From: Candidatus Phosphitivorax anaerolimi
GTDB lineage: Bacteria > Desulfobacterota > Desulfomonilia > UBA1062
Direction: 5' to 3'
DNA length: 64,000 bases
Assembly (NCBI GenBank): GCA_001896555.1
Contig: MPOS01000042.1
Coordinates: 48,002 to 112,001 of the forward strand
Position numbers and translations under genes: made by a program. Shown piece by piece: positions 44,557 through 53,159 of this stretch. The notes under the pieces were generated by a model, which saw nothing but the letters and a program-made list of their open reading frames with translations, was not told where the DNA came from and did not search any database. Position 1 is the first letter of the stretch; the number at the start of each line of letters is the position of its first letter.

Positions 44557-45401
44557 AGCGCCTGCTTGATGAAATTGGGCAGGGCGAAGCATGCCCGGTG
44601 GATATCCGTGTTGTAGTACCGGCATCTCTGAGAGACAAGTTCTGCGCGATCCCGGTCGAAAACATCGGCAGGGTTTCTATCCTGTTTGAAGCAGAGAGTG
44701 CACGACCACAGGCCCGAAGGATAGCAGGGAACCGGGACCAGATAGGGATAGGCGTTCCCGAAGGCCTGCCGCATGTTCTTCACGATGGATGAAACCTGAT
44801 CCAAGCTCCATGCCGGAGACTCGGTCTGTGCGCTCATGGCGCCCCTGTCGGTCAGCGCGTCACGGATACTGCCGTAGAACTCGATCGAGAAGAGCCCTAC
44901 CGCAGGACCGATAGGGTCGGTCGAGTCGATGCAGATGCAGTCGAATTCGTTTCTGTGTGCCTTGACATACTCGATGCCGTCCGTCACTACCACCTCGACC
45001 CTTGGGTCGTCCAGGCAGGAGGACAGGGCAGGGAAATACTCCCGGGCCGCCTCGATCACCATGCCATCGATCTCGCAGAGCACCACCCTACGGACACCGG
45101 GGTGCTTGAGCACCTCTCTGACCGACCCGCCGTCCCCGCCTCCGACAATGAGTACGCTCTCAGGGTTGTCCACGCAGGTCATGGGCACATGGACGAGCAT
45201 GTCGTGATAGAAGAATTCATCCTTGTCCGTGAGCATGACCAGGTCGTCCAGCAGCATGATATTGCCGAGGAACGCATTCCTCACCACCTTGATGTTCTGA
45301 TACGGGCTCTGCTTCTCGTAGAGGACCTCGTCTATGTAAAAGCTCAAGCCGCCAGCCTTGCCGTCAAAGACCTCGATGAACCATGAATCCGCCGTTCTCA
45401 T
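44553..45401 (-). CDS. speE: Spermidine synthase
   Basis: 282 residues. Aminopropyltransferase motifs are ILVIVGGGDGGSVREVLKHPGV-like (seen as VLIVGGGDGGSVREV), EIDGMVIE, and YIEVDSTDPIGPA-type (seen as CIDSTDPIGPA). The N-terminal WFIEVFDGKAGGLSF and FYHDMLVHVPM match SpeE. It transfers aminopropyl from decarboxylated SAM to putrescine to give spermidine and methylthioadenosine. It follows pdaD by 3 bases and overlaps speB by 4 bases. Confidence 0.94.
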   Translation of the reverse strand: MRTADSWFIEVFDGKAGGLSFYIDEVLYEKQSPYQNIKVVRNAFLGNIMLLDDLVMLTDKDEFFYHDMLVHVPMTCVDNPESVLIVGGGDGGSVREVLKHPGVRRVVLCEIDGMVIEAAREYFPALSSCLDDPRVEVVVTDGIEYVKAHRNEFDCICIDSTDPIGPAVGLFSIEFYGSIRDALTDRGAMSAQTESPAWSLDQVSSIVKNMRQAFGNAYPYLVPVPCYPSGLWSCTLCFKQDRNPADVFDRDRAELVSQRCRYYNTDIHRACFALPNFIKQAL

Positions 45402-45404
45402 GCA

Positions 45405-45872
45405 TCACTCCCATAAGACCACGGCAGCAAACGCACAGCCGCACTTCACCACCCGATGCTCCACGGCGGTGCTCTTGATCTCGCGAATGGCCTTTCCCCG
45501 CATCTTCATGCCCTCTTCGGCCATACGCCTCACTTGCTGCTCGATCTGATCCTTCGTGCCGATTCCCGAATACTCCATGATTAGTCCCGCATGGTCCTCA
45601 TCCTCGGGCAGGGCCAGCGCCACACCCGCTGATATGACATCGCCCGGTTTCTCCGAGACGATTTCTGCATACGCCACCGGCACCAGCGAGCCCTGAGGCA
45701 GGTTCACAGACGACACCTGGCGTGCGCGGGGCGGGCAGATACTGCTCATCTTGAGCAGGTTCACGTTCCCGACTCCGGAAGCCAGGAGCGCGCCGTCAAA
45801 GGCGTTGAGCCTGCTGAAACCCTCGGATGACCCTGAGGTGATGAAATATGTAGAAGGTGTCCGAATGATCAT
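45405..45872 (-). CDS. pdaD: Pyruvoyl-dependent arginine decarboxylase
   Basis: 155 residues. The self-cleavage site is S43-S44 in LLKMSSICPP, which generates the pyruvoyl cofactor at S44. VPVAYAEIVSEKPGDVISAGVALALPED is the family signature. It converts arginine to agmatine. The start is ATG 45872; the frame extends 12 codons further, but the conserved N-terminus begins here. It lies 10 bases downstream of speD. The use of the archaeal-type enzyme rather than the PLP-dependent SpeA is a lineage marker. Confidence 0.92.
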   Translation of the reverse strand: MIIRTPSTYFITSGSSEGFSRLNAFDGALLASGVGNVNLLKMSSICPPRARQVSSVNLPQGSLVPVAYAEIVSEKPGDVISAGVALALPEDEDHAGLIMEYSGIGTKDQIEQQVRRMAEEGMKMRGKAIREIKSTAVEHRVVKCGCAFAAVVLWE

Positions 45873-45882
45873 GTTCTTTTTG

Positions 45883-46290
45883 TCACCTCGCTGCGGATGC
45901 GATTGCATCCGGCTTGTATTTGAGCTCCTGGCCGACGACCTTGAGCTGGCCCCTCTTCATCTCGATGGTGGAGTAGTGGGCGCAGTCCAACGACTCTTTC
46001 AGAAAATCGAAGGCCTTCCACGGGTCCACCGTGTCTCCGCAGGTGAAAATGTCCACCGCGGCATAGCCGTATTCCGGCCAGGTGTGGATGGACAGGTGCG
46101 ACTCGGCAATGACCACAAAACCGCTCACCCCGTGGGGATTGAAGGTATGGAACGCCGATGACACGATAGTCGCCCCCGCTTCCAGCGCGGCATCATTCAA
46201 GTGTTTTTCGATCTTTCTCGCATTGTTCAGTACTTCGACATCGCAGTCATAGTATTCAGCCAGTATGTGGGTTCCCAGTGCGTTCGTCAT
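45883..46290 (-). CDS. speD: S-adenosylmethionine decarboxylase proenzyme
   Basis: 135 residues, the class 1b type of Thermotoga. The self-cleavage bond is E63-S64 in [13 protein letters not shown], giving a pyruvoyl at S64; H69 and C84 (IFTCGD) are the expected helper residues, each at the Thermotoga spacing. The preferred start is ATG 46290, seven bases after GGGGG; ATG 46296 is too close to that site. It makes decarboxylated SAM for speE. Confidence 0.94.
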   Translation of the reverse strand: MTNALGTHILAEYYDCDVEVLNNARKIEKHLNDAALEAGATIVSSAFHTFNPHGVSGFVVIAESHLSIHTWPEYGYAAVDIFTCGDTVDPWKAFDFLKESLDCAHYSTIEMKRGQLKVVGQELKYKPDAIASAAR

Positions 46291-46307
46291 TTCCATACCC
46301 CCTTTCT

Positions 46308-46850
46308 TCAGAAACTTGGCGGGGCAGAGATCCAGAGGAACTGTGCCCTGCTTTTCGATCTGTTCTCTATCCAGTGTTTCTTGTCTGCCGTATAGTAGAA
46401 GGCATCCCCCTTCGATGCCTTGAACGTGTCTTTCCCCAGGCAGATGACGATCTGGCCTTCGCGAACCAGACCGCACTCATCGCCATAGTGCGTTTTTTCC
46501 TTATAGGTGACCGAGCCCGGCTCCAGCGTCACCAGGAGCATGTCGGCCTCCCGTCCTTGCGCCCCTGGAATGAGGACCTCCCTGCTTACCCCGGGTTCGT
46601 CTTCATCCTCGATGAGGACCCGCTGCGAGGGTTTGAAGACCACGATCTCCGGACCCTTGACCGCAAAGAAGTCGGCGAGCGAGGTGTCCAGGGCATTCAG
46701 GATCAGCTCGAGCGTATCCAGCGACGGTGTCTGGAGATCACGCTCAAGAAGTGAGATAAACCCCTTGGTGAGATCTGCTCTCGCTGCCAGATCTTCCTGA
46801 GTCAACTCCATGGAAAGACGCAAGTTTTTTATCTTTTCACCAATCTTCAT
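46308..46850 (-). CDS. XRE-family regulator with cupin domain, likely polyamine regulator
   Basis: 180 residues. The HTH_3 DNA-binding domain (1-65; [42 protein letters not shown]) is followed by a cupin ligand domain (about 100-175; [55 protein letters not shown]). This is the PuuR-like arrangement, where the cupin senses a small effector, here possibly a polyamine. It is the first gene of the minus-strand synthesis operon, 17 bases before speD. The promoter at 46866-46893 overlaps a palindrome, so it probably represses itself. Confidence 0.9.
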   Translation of the reverse strand: MKIGEKIKNLRLSMELTQEDLAARADLTKGFISLLERDLQTPSLDTLELILNALDTSLADFFAVKGPEIVVFKPSQRVLIEDEDEPGVSREVLIPGAQGREADMLLVTLEPGSVTYKEKTHYGDECGLVREGQIVICLGKDTFKASKGDAFYYTADKKHWIENRSKSRAQFLWISAPPSF

Positions 46851-46865
46851 CCGCTCCCTCTAGGC

Positions 46866-46893
46866 ATATTAAAGTGTTATCGATTGTTTACAA
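46866..46893 (-). promoter_or_regulatory. Promoter of the XRE-speD-pdaD-speE-speB operon
   Basis: On the minus strand TTGTAA (46893-46888), 16 bases, TAATAT (46871-46866). The -35 lies inside the palindrome at 46885-46902, a typical repressor arrangement. The start of the regulator follows 16 bases after the -10. Confidence 0.6.
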
Positions 46894-46902
46894 TAATAAA
46901 CA
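46885..46902. promoter_or_regulatory. Operator candidate TGTTTA-N6-TAAACA
   Basis: TGTTTA-CAATAA-TAAACA is a perfect 6-6-6 inverted repeat overlapping the -35 of the polyamine operon. The likely ligand is the XRE-cupin protein encoded just downstream. Confidence 0.6.
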
Positions 46903-47279
46903 TTGAGGGGGCTATATATGATATGTCAATCCTTTGTGTCAAGGAAATTATCGAAAGATCGCCTCCCGCGAAAAGCCGTTATACTTAACTGAAATTACAG
47001 GCATACTTTCCGCCTTGCACTCCATTTCAGGTCGACTGTCCCAGGGATGGCCGTATGTCATGATCAAAATGACGATCAGCAAGTCCACGCATCGGGGTCA
47101 CAACCCTTAAAAGGTGATAGGTTCGGGCGCAGGGTCTGGTGCACTTCGGGATCATGTCATCGATCGGTCTTGTTACTGCGGGAGCTCTTTTGTCGGGTGT
47201 GCAAGCAGGGAGTCTGAACACTGCCGGAAAGGCACGGGAAAAAGACTTGCTGCTGAATCGGGAAGGGCGTGAAACATAA
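46903..47279. other. Spacer between potD and the XRE gene, no gene
   Basis: This 377-base stretch (inside the 519-base gap 46851-47369) shows no coding potential. The end next to potD carries the hairpins listed separately. Confidence 0.35.
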
Positions 47280-47312
47280 GCGGCCCTGTTTTCAGTGCTT
47301 CAACAGGGCCGC
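47280..47312 (-). terminator. Hairpin terminator candidate after potABCD (distal)
   Basis: GCGGCCCTGTT (47280-47290) and AACAGGGCCGC (47302-47312) form a perfect 11-bp stem. On the minus strand it is followed by TTATGTTT, a poor T run. A second hairpin nearer the potD stop lies at 47330-47356. Confidence 0.6.
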
Positions 47313-47329
47313 TTCCGGGTCCGACAAGA

Positions 47330-47356
47330 CCTTGCGGCAATGTGTCTGCCGCAAGG
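47330..47356 (-). terminator. Hairpin directly after potD (proximal)
   Basis: CCTTGCGGCA (47330-47339) and TGCCGCAAGG (47347-47356), loop ATGTGTC, begin 14 bases past the potD stop. A T run is lacking, so it may act as a 3' end stabiliser with the distal hairpin. Confidence 0.55.
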
Positions 47357-47369
47357 CAGTGCGCGAGGA

Positions 47370-48398
47370 TCACTGGGTCTTGAGCATCTCCCAGTACTTC
47401 TCGTAGATCATGATGGCATCGCCCACGTCTGTCTGGAATTCGCCGCGGTCCAGGTCGGCCTTGTCCGGATACGCAGCCTTGTGGTTGCGGGTCCTCTCGT
47501 CCAGCATCTCCTGGGCCTTGGCGTTTGCCGTGGCATATCCCACATATTCGCAGTTTATCTTGGCGATGTCAGGCCTGCACATGAAGTCGATGAAGGCATG
47601 GGCGTAGTCTATGTTCCTGGCCGAGGCCGGTATCACCATGCTGTCGACCCAGAAGGTCGCGCCCTCTTTGGGATAGACATACTTGATATCCGGGTTCTCC
47701 TCGTTGGCCTGGTAGACCTCGCCGCCCCAGATCTGGCCGATCACGACCTCGTTGTTGAGGAAGGGCTGCTTGGGAGAATCCGAGTTGAAGACCTTGACGC
47801 TCGGGATGAGCTTCAGGAGCTTCTCGTAGGCTTCCTTGATGCGGGCAGGGTCGGTCTCGTTGCCCGAGTAGCCCAGCGAGCGCAGCGACATGGCGAACAC
47901 GTCGCGCACGTCGTCCATGAGCAGCACCTTGCCTTTGTAGGCGGGGTTCCACAGGTCATCCCAGCTGGTGATGGACGCAGGGTCGACCACCTTCGCGTTC
48001 ACCCCGATTGCGGAGGACCCCCACAGGTAGGGAATGCTGTAGGCGTTGTTCGGATCATAGGGTTTGTTCAGCAGGTCCTGATTAAGATTCTTCATGTTCG
48101 GCAGCTTCGAGTGGTCGAGGGGTTTGAGCATCCCGAGCCGGCTCATGCGCTCGACAAAGTAGGTGGACGGAAAGGCAACATCATAGCCGTCTTTCTTGAG
48201 GATCTTGAGCTTGGCGAACATGGCCTCATTGCTCTCGAAGGTCGAATACTTGACCGCGATGCCCGTCTCCTTCTGGAAAAGCTCCAGCACCTCAGGATCG
48301 ATGTACTGGGACCAGTTGAAAACATACACCTCCTTGCCAGCGGCAAACGCCCCCAGAGGCAGGAAAAACACCAGGAACAACACCAACACCTTTTTCAT
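47370..48398 (-). CDS. potD: Spermidine/putrescine ABC transporter substrate-binding protein
   Basis: 342 residues with a Sec signal peptide (MKKVLVLFLVFFLPLGAFAA). The mature part begins EVYVFNWSQYIDPEVLELFQKETGI, a strong PotD signature, and includes IPYLWGSSAIGVNAKVV, plus acidic residues that line the polyamine site. It is exported to the periplasm and delivers polyamines to PotBC. Last gene of potABCD; its ATG follows the potC stop with no gap. Confidence 0.94.
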   Translation of the reverse strand: MKKVLVLFLVFFLPLGAFAAGKEVYVFNWSQYIDPEVLELFQKETGIAVKYSTFESNEAMFAKLKILKKDGYDVAFPSTYFVERMSRLGMLKPLDHSKLPNMKNLNQDLLNKPYDPNNAYSIPYLWGSSAIGVNAKVVDPASITSWDDLWNPAYKGKVLLMDDVRDVFAMSLRSLGYSGNETDPARIKEAYEKLLKLIPSVKVFNSDSPKQPFLNNEVVIGQIWGGEVYQANEENPDIKYVYPKEGATFWVDSMVIPASARNIDYAHAFIDFMCRPDIAKINCEYVGYATANAKAQEMLDERTRNHKAAYPDKADLDRGEFQTDVGDAIMIYEKYWEMLKTQ

Positions 48399-49169
48399 CT
48401 ACTTATTCTCCTTTGCAAAGAAAAAATGGGCAATGGTTACGGTGAGCAGCGACACCAGAAACATGACCGCGCTCAGTGCGTTGATCTCGGGCTTGATGCC
48501 CAGGCGGACCATGGAATAGATCTTCAAGGGCAGGATCTCGAACGAGGGCCCGGTAGTGAAGAAGCTCACGATCACGTCATCCAGCGAGAGCGTGAAGCTC
48601 AACAGCCAGCCCGCAATGATGGCGGGCATGAGCATGGGAAGCATGACGTGCCGGAACATCTGGAGCTCGCTCGCTCCCAGATCTTTGGCTACATCAATGA
48701 TATGGCGGTCGAACCCGCTGATGCGCGCGTAGACGGTCACTATCACGAAGGGGAGGCAGAAGGTCACGTGGGCCAGAAGCAGGGTCACGGCGCCTACACT
48801 CAGTCCGATGGTGATGAAGAACATGAGCAGCGAGATGCCCATGACGATGTCGGGGCTCATCATCAGGATATAGACGAACGAGTACATGATCCTGCGGCCC
48901 AGGAAGCGGTAGCGGCAGAAGGCAAAGGCGCCGAGCGTCCCTAAAACCGTCGCGATCGTGCTGGATACAAGAGCGATGATGAGTGAGTTGGCGAATGCCT
49001 CCATGAGGGGGCCGTCCGAGAAGAGCACCCGGTACCAGTCGAGGGTGAAGCCCTGCCAGTTGGTGGAGAACCGGCTCGAGTTGAATGAGTAGATAACGAG
49101 CACGATGATCGGGATGTAGAGAAAGAGAAAGATGAAGCCGAGGTAGGCGGACTGAAAGAGTTTTTTCAC
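48399..49169 (-). CDS. potC: Spermidine/putrescine ABC transporter permease
   Basis: 256 residues with about six membrane helices. The cytoplasmic EAA loop, which docks on the ATPase, reads DVAKDLGASELQMFRHVMLP. The C-terminal PotC helix is LSAVMFLVSLLTVTIAHFF. ATG 49169 overlaps the potB stop by 4 bases. Confidence 0.93.
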   Translation of the reverse strand: MKKLFQSAYLGFIFLFLYIPIIVLVIYSFNSSRFSTNWQGFTLDWYRVLFSDGPLMEAFANSLIIALVSSTIATVLGTLGAFAFCRYRFLGRRIMYSFVYILMMSPDIVMGISLLMFFITIGLSVGAVTLLLAHVTFCLPFVIVTVYARISGFDRHIIDVAKDLGASELQMFRHVMLPMLMPAIIAGWLLSFTLSLDDVIVSFFTTGPSFEILPLKIYSMVRLGIKPEINALSAVMFLVSLLTVTIAHFFFAKENK

Positions 49170-50029
49170 CTCACCGCCTCCATGTCGCCCGAATGCACCC
49201 TGCGCGTGCTGATGAAGAACCAGATCAGGAGCATGACCATGAGCAGTGTCAGCATCACGCTGGCAGCCGAGCCCAGGGGCCAGTTGCCGGTGGTGAGGAA
49301 CTGGTTCTTGATGAAGTTGCCGATGAGCATGGATCTGGCCCCGCCCAGCAGATCGGGGATATAGAACAGGCCGAGTGCGGGCAGAAAGACCATGGTGCTG
49401 CCTGCGATGATGCCGGGAAGCGTGAGCGGCAGCACGATGTGGAAGAAGACGTGCCGCGAGGTGGCCCCCAGATCGCGGGCAGCCTCCATGAGCCTGCGGT
49501 CGAGCTTGAGGAGCGACGCATAGAGCGGCAGGATCATGAAGGGCAGCAGCGTATACACAAGCCCGATGAACACGGCTGTCTCGGTGTAGAGGATCGAGAG
49601 CGGCTCGCTGATCAGGCCCATAGAAAGCAGAAAGGTGTTGAGCAGCCCGTTTGCCTTGAAGAGGATGATCAGGGCATAGGTGCGGATCAGAGACGAGGTC
49701 CAGAAGGGGATGATCATGAGCACGAGCAGGAATCTGCGGATATTTTCATCGATCCGGGTGAGGATAAAGGCAAAGGGGTAGGCGAGCAGGAGCGTGAGCA
49801 CCGTGGTGCCCAGGGCGAGCACGAGCGAGTTCATGCACACCTTGAGAAAGACAGGAGAGAAGAGCTCGCGGTAGTTCTCCAGGGTCAGAATCCAGGTCAC
49901 AATGCCTTCAGGGTTGCGGGTGAGGAAGCTGAACAGCACCACGATGAGGTACGGGACCACCACGAACACGGCGATCCATACCATGGGCGAGCCGATGGCG
50001 AAGTTTCTGAACCGGCTCCCCCTTGTCAT
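49166..50029 (-). CDS. potB: Spermidine/putrescine ABC transporter permease
   Basis: 287 residues, six membrane helices. The EAA loop is EAARDLGATSRHVFFHIVLP. Family features FVVVPYLIVVLFSFL near the start and IPDLLGGARSMLIGN are present. It starts two bases past the potA stop and overlaps potC. Confidence 0.93.
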   Translation of the reverse strand: MTRGSRFRNFAIGSPMVWIAVFVVVPYLIVVLFSFLTRNPEGIVTWILTLENYRELFSPVFLKVCMNSLVLALGTTVLTLLLAYPFAFILTRIDENIRRFLLVLMIIPFWTSSLIRTYALIILFKANGLLNTFLLSMGLISEPLSILYTETAVFIGLVYTLLPFMILPLYASLLKLDRRLMEAARDLGATSRHVFFHIVLPLTLPGIIAGSTMVFLPALGLFYIPDLLGGARSMLIGNFIKNQFLTTGNWPLGSAASVMLTLLMVMLLIWFFISTRRVHSGDMEAVR

Positions 50030-50031
50030 GG

Positions 50032-51117
50032 CTACAAAACGACTTCCCAGCCGTACGGCCAGTCCACGTGAACTCTCTGACCCTGCTGGAAGATCACGTC
50101 TTCCTGGTCCTCATTGAAGAACTGGGTCACAAATATACTCTCGCCGGCATCGAGGCTGACGATAAGGTCAACGGTCTTGCCCTTGTAGATGACCTCATCG
50201 ATCACGCCTCCCAGCGACGGCGGGACAGGCCTGGAGTCCTCATCTCTGGTCACTATGAGATCTTCGGGGCGGAGCAGCACCTTGACATGCTCTCCGGTAG
50301 TGAAGTTTTTGCGGTTGAGCACCTTGAAGGGCTGGCCGTGGATATCCACGGTGGCGCTGCCGTTATAGATCTCGGTGATCCTCCCCTCAAAGATGTTGAT
50401 TTCGCCCACGAACTTGGCCACAAACATGTTCTCGGGCTCTTCGTAGATCCGGGTGGGCGTGCCGATCTGCTCGATGCGTCCCTGGTTCATCACCGCGATG
50501 CGGTCCGACATGCTGATGGCCTCTTCCTGGTCGTGGGTTACGAACACGAAGGTGATGCCCAGCTTGCGGTGGATCCGCTTGAGCTCGATCTCCATCTCCT
50601 GCCGCAGCCGGTAGTCCAGGGCGCTCAAGGGTTCGTCGAGCAGGAGCACCTGGGGCTTGTTCACGATGGCGCGGGCCATGGCCACCCGCTGCTGCTGACC
50701 CCCCGAGAGCTGATGTGGCTTGCGCTGCTCCATTCCGAGGAGCTTGACGATAGACAGGGCCTCTTCCACCTGCTCGCGGATGAGGGACTTGTCGAGCTGC
50801 TTCATCTTCAGTCCGAAGGCGATGTTGTCGTAGACGGTCATGTGGGGAAAGAGCGCATAGCTCTGGAAAACGGTGTTCACGTTGCGTTTGTTTGGCGGTG
50901 TTCCGTTGAGCGGCACCCCGTTCATGATGATCTCGCCCTTATCGAGCGACTCGAAACCCGCGATCAGGCGCAGTACGGTGGTCTTGCCGCAGCCGGAGGG
51001 GCCCAAAAGGGTAAGGAACTCTCCCTGGAAGATATCCAGGTTCAGCGCATCTACGGCGACGACGTCGTCAAACCGTTTCGTCACCTCCCGTAAGCGGACT
51101 ATGGGTGCCTTCTCCAT
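50032..51117 (-). CDS. potA: Spermidine/putrescine ABC transporter ATPase
   Basis: 361 residues. ABC domain with Walker A GPSGCGKTTVL, Q-loop, signature LSGGQQQRVAMARA, Walker B LLLDEPLSALD and His switch VTHDQEEA. The C-terminal TOBE-like regulatory region (about 240-360) is present. It powers uptake through PotBC. First gene of potABCD. An AT-rich stretch at 51164-51190 (minus strand TTGATT, 15 bases, TATAGA) may be its promoter but is below standard. Confidence 0.94.
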   Translation of the reverse strand: MEKAPIVRLREVTKRFDDVVAVDALNLDIFQGEFLTLLGPSGCGKTTVLRLIAGFESLDKGEIIMNGVPLNGTPPNKRNVNTVFQSYALFPHMTVYDNIAFGLKMKQLDKSLIREQVEEALSIVKLLGMEQRKPHQLSGGQQQRVAMARAIVNKPQVLLLDEPLSALDYRLRQEMEIELKRIHRKLGITFVFVTHDQEEAISMSDRIAVMNQGRIEQIGTPTRIYEEPENMFVAKFVGEINIFEGRITEIYNGSATVDIHGQPFKVLNRKNFTTGEHVKVLLRPEDLIVTRDEDSRPVPPSLGGVIDEVIYKGKTVDLIVSLDAGESIFVTQFFNEDQEDVIFQQGQRVHVDWPYGWEVVL

Positions 51118-51163
51118 CCATACAATCTCCGAGGTGTGATCTTTGCGTGATTTTGAAATGGTC

Positions 51164-51190
51164 TCTATACGAAATACATAATTTAATCAA
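51164..51190 (-). promoter_or_regulatory. Weak promoter candidate for potABCD
   Basis: On the minus strand TTGATT (51190-51185), a 15-base spacer, then TATAGA (51169-51164). The spacer is two bases short of ideal. It lies about 50 bases before the potA ATG. Confidence 0.35.
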
Positions 51191-51306
51191 CCCGGTTTTT
51201 CTGCCAAGAAATCCATCCCTCAAATGCCTTGCTGCGTTTTTTTGAAAAGATTGCGGCTTGCCATCAAATCACTTTCGACGTACATACGAACAAGGGAGAA
51301 CGATAC

Positions 51307-51528
51307 ATGATTGAAAAGATACCCTTCCTTCACCGGAAGAAGATGTATAACATCATCATAAAGGACGACATCAGCTTCGATGCCCTGCACTATATCATCG
51401 ACGTGCTCATCGACCAGGGCGCGTTCATAAGCGAGATGGAGCCCTCAGACCTGTACACCGTGGTATACGAAGAAATCCGCTATACTGTGGGCGTGGACGG
51501 AATCGACATTATGATCGTCTGCGCCTGA
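51307..51528 (+). CDS. Small hypothetical protein next to the NAD genes
   Basis: 73 residues from ATG 51307 with GGGAG nine bases upstream. The sequence is KIPFLHRKKMYNIIIKDDISFDALHYIIDVLIDQGAFISEMEPSDLYTVVYEEIRYTVGVDGIDIMIV; it has no cysteine except near the end and no signal peptide. The frame extends further upstream (to 51229), but the region before 51307 is not coding-like. I recognise no family. The next gene starts 10 bases downstream, so it likely shares its transcript. Confidence 0.6.
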   Translation: MIEKIPFLHRKKMYNIIIKDDISFDALHYIIDVLIDQGAFISEMEPSDLYTVVYEEIRYTVGVDGIDIMIVCA

Positions 51529-51538
51529 TAACCCTCCC

Positions 51539-52360
51539 ATGGTAAACGTGCACCTCTGCCAGCCCGATGCGACCAAATCGTGCGCCGCGTGCTGCGGCAT
51601 CTACAACTATGTCGAGAACACCAGGCCTGCGCTGGTGAGGCGGTTCGAGTACCGGGGCCTGCTGATGGCCGGTGTGCGGGCCGGCACGCTCTCCCTGGAT
51701 GAGTACAGGAGCGCGGTCCGCCACCGTGAGGATGGAAAAAGGATCTTCAAGACCATTTACTCCTGCGAGTTTGCGGGGTTTGTCGACGATTCCAGGCAGC
51801 GGGTGGGGTGCATGCTCCATCCCATGGTGACCGGCGGGTGTGATCTGCGGGAGGTGAGTTTCTACGGCCGCGAGATCTGTGACGGCCATTTCTGCCCCAG
51901 CTATCAGAAACTTGCGGCGAACGAGGCGCTCTGCGTGATCTCCTGCATCGACGACTGGTACCTCTACGGCAGCGTGATCACGGACATCGATTTCGTAAAG
52001 AGCTTTTTCCGCCTTGCACAGAACCGCCTCGGCGAGGAGATCTCGCCCGAGGCTCTCAAGGCCTCGCCGGGCCTTGCCCGAATCCTGAAGAGCTATTTCT
52101 CGCTCAAGCTCGACTGGACGTTTCGAGATACGGCAAGACCCAGGTTCGGCAAGTATTATTTCGTGGGTGAGGAATACGCGGTGGACAGGATCGACTATGA
52201 AAGTCTCAGGGCCGATATCCCGCCCTACGATTCCATCTTTCTGAGCCTGTCTTCGTCGTTTGCGTCCAAAGATGAGCTTGACCGGGCCACGACAACCATA
52301 GATAATCTCTTGAAAGGCTTCTGCCATGAATACGAGCGATCTCATCGAGAGCATCATTGA
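51539..52360 (+). CDS. Cysteine-rich hypothetical protein upstream of nadC
   Basis: 273 residues, soluble. The N-terminus has KSCAACCGIYNYVEN (C-x2-CC), and further Cys occur in SCEFAGF, VGCMLHP, TGGCDLREV, ICDGHFCPSY and CVISCIDDWYLYG. This may be a metal-binding or iron-sulfur protein, vaguely like YkgJ but longer. Its last 35 bases overlap nadC, so it is translationally linked to the NAD pathway, whose quinolinate synthase needs a [4Fe-4S] cluster. A role in that enzyme's maturation is speculation. Confidence 0.7.
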   Translation: MVNVHLCQPDATKSCAACCGIYNYVENTRPALVRRFEYRGLLMAGVRAGTLSLDEYRSAVRHREDGKRIFKTIYSCEFAGFVDDSRQRVGCMLHPMVTGGCDLREVSFYGREICDGHFCPSYQKLAANEALCVISCIDDWYLYGSVITDIDFVKSFFRLAQNRLGEEISPEALKASPGLARILKSYFSLKLDWTFRDTARPRFGKYYFVGEEYAVDRIDYESLRADIPPYDSIFLSLSSSFASKDELDRATTTIDNLLKGFCHEYERSHREHH

Positions 52361-53159
52361 CCTGGCCCTTGCCGAAGACGGCCAGGACATCACCTCTACA
52401 GCCATCTTCGAGCCCGGAGACGAGATGTGTGCCGTTTTCACGGCCAAGGCCTCCGGTGTGATCGCTGGTCTTGAGATCGTTCGGCAGGTTTTTCTCCGGC
52501 TCAATCCGGTTGTTCAGTGTTCTTTCCGCATAAGCGACGGGGAAGAGGTAAAGGCCGGAGATGTTCTGGGCTCCGTGTCCGGGCCGGCAGTTGACGTGCT
52601 CAAGGGCGAGCGGGTGGCGCTGAACTTTCTGCAGCGCATGTCGGGCATCGCCACGCGTACCGCCGAGTATGTCCGCCGTGTCAGCGGCACCAAGGCGCGA
52701 ATTCTCGACACCAGAAAGACCGCTCCGGGCCAGCGGGTGCTTGACAAATACGCCGTCAGAATGGGCGGAGGGACGAATCACCGCATGGGCCTGTGGGACA
52801 TGGCGCTCATCAAGGACAACCATATCGATCGCGAGGGCTCCCTGGCCTCGGCGGTGCGCAAGGTCAGGCAAAAGCATCAGGGCGTCGCCGTGGAGGTCGA
52901 GGCCAGGACCCTGGACCACGTGCGCGAACTGCTCGACGTGGGCGTGGACCGGATCATGCTCGACAACTTTTCTCTTAAAGATCTTCGGAGTGCTGTTGAA
53001 CTGGTGGGAGGAAGAGTCCCGCTTGAGGCATCCGGGGGCATCACCCTGGATAACATCCGCGACGTGGCGCTCACCGGGGTGGACTTCATCTCGGTGGGAG
53101 AAATCACGCACTCGGTCAAGGCCCTGGATATCTCACTCACCTTCGAGGGGGGCGAATGA
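52326..53159 (+). CDS. nadC: Nicotinate-nucleotide pyrophosphorylase (carboxylating)
   Basis: 277 residues. Quinolinate phosphoribosyltransferase signatures are ILDTRKTAPGQRVLDKYAVRMGGGTNHR (phosphoribosyl site), IKDNHI, VEVEARTL, MLDNF and LEASGGITLDNI. It turns quinolinate and PRPP into nicotinate mononucleotide and CO2. It overlaps both the Cys-rich gene upstream and nadA downstream (ATGA). Confidence 0.95.
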   Translation: MNTSDLIESIIDLALAEDGQDITSTAIFEPGDEMCAVFTAKASGVIAGLEIVRQVFLRLNPVVQCSFRISDGEEVKAGDVLGSVSGPAVDVLKGERVALNFLQRMSGIATRTAEYVRRVSGTKARILDTRKTAPGQRVLDKYAVRMGGGTNHRMGLWDMALIKDNHIDREGSLASAVRKVRQKHQGVAVEVEARTLDHVRELLDVGVDRIMLDNFSLKDLRSAVELVGGRVPLEASGGITLDNIRDVALTGVDFISVGEITHSVKALDISLTFEGGE

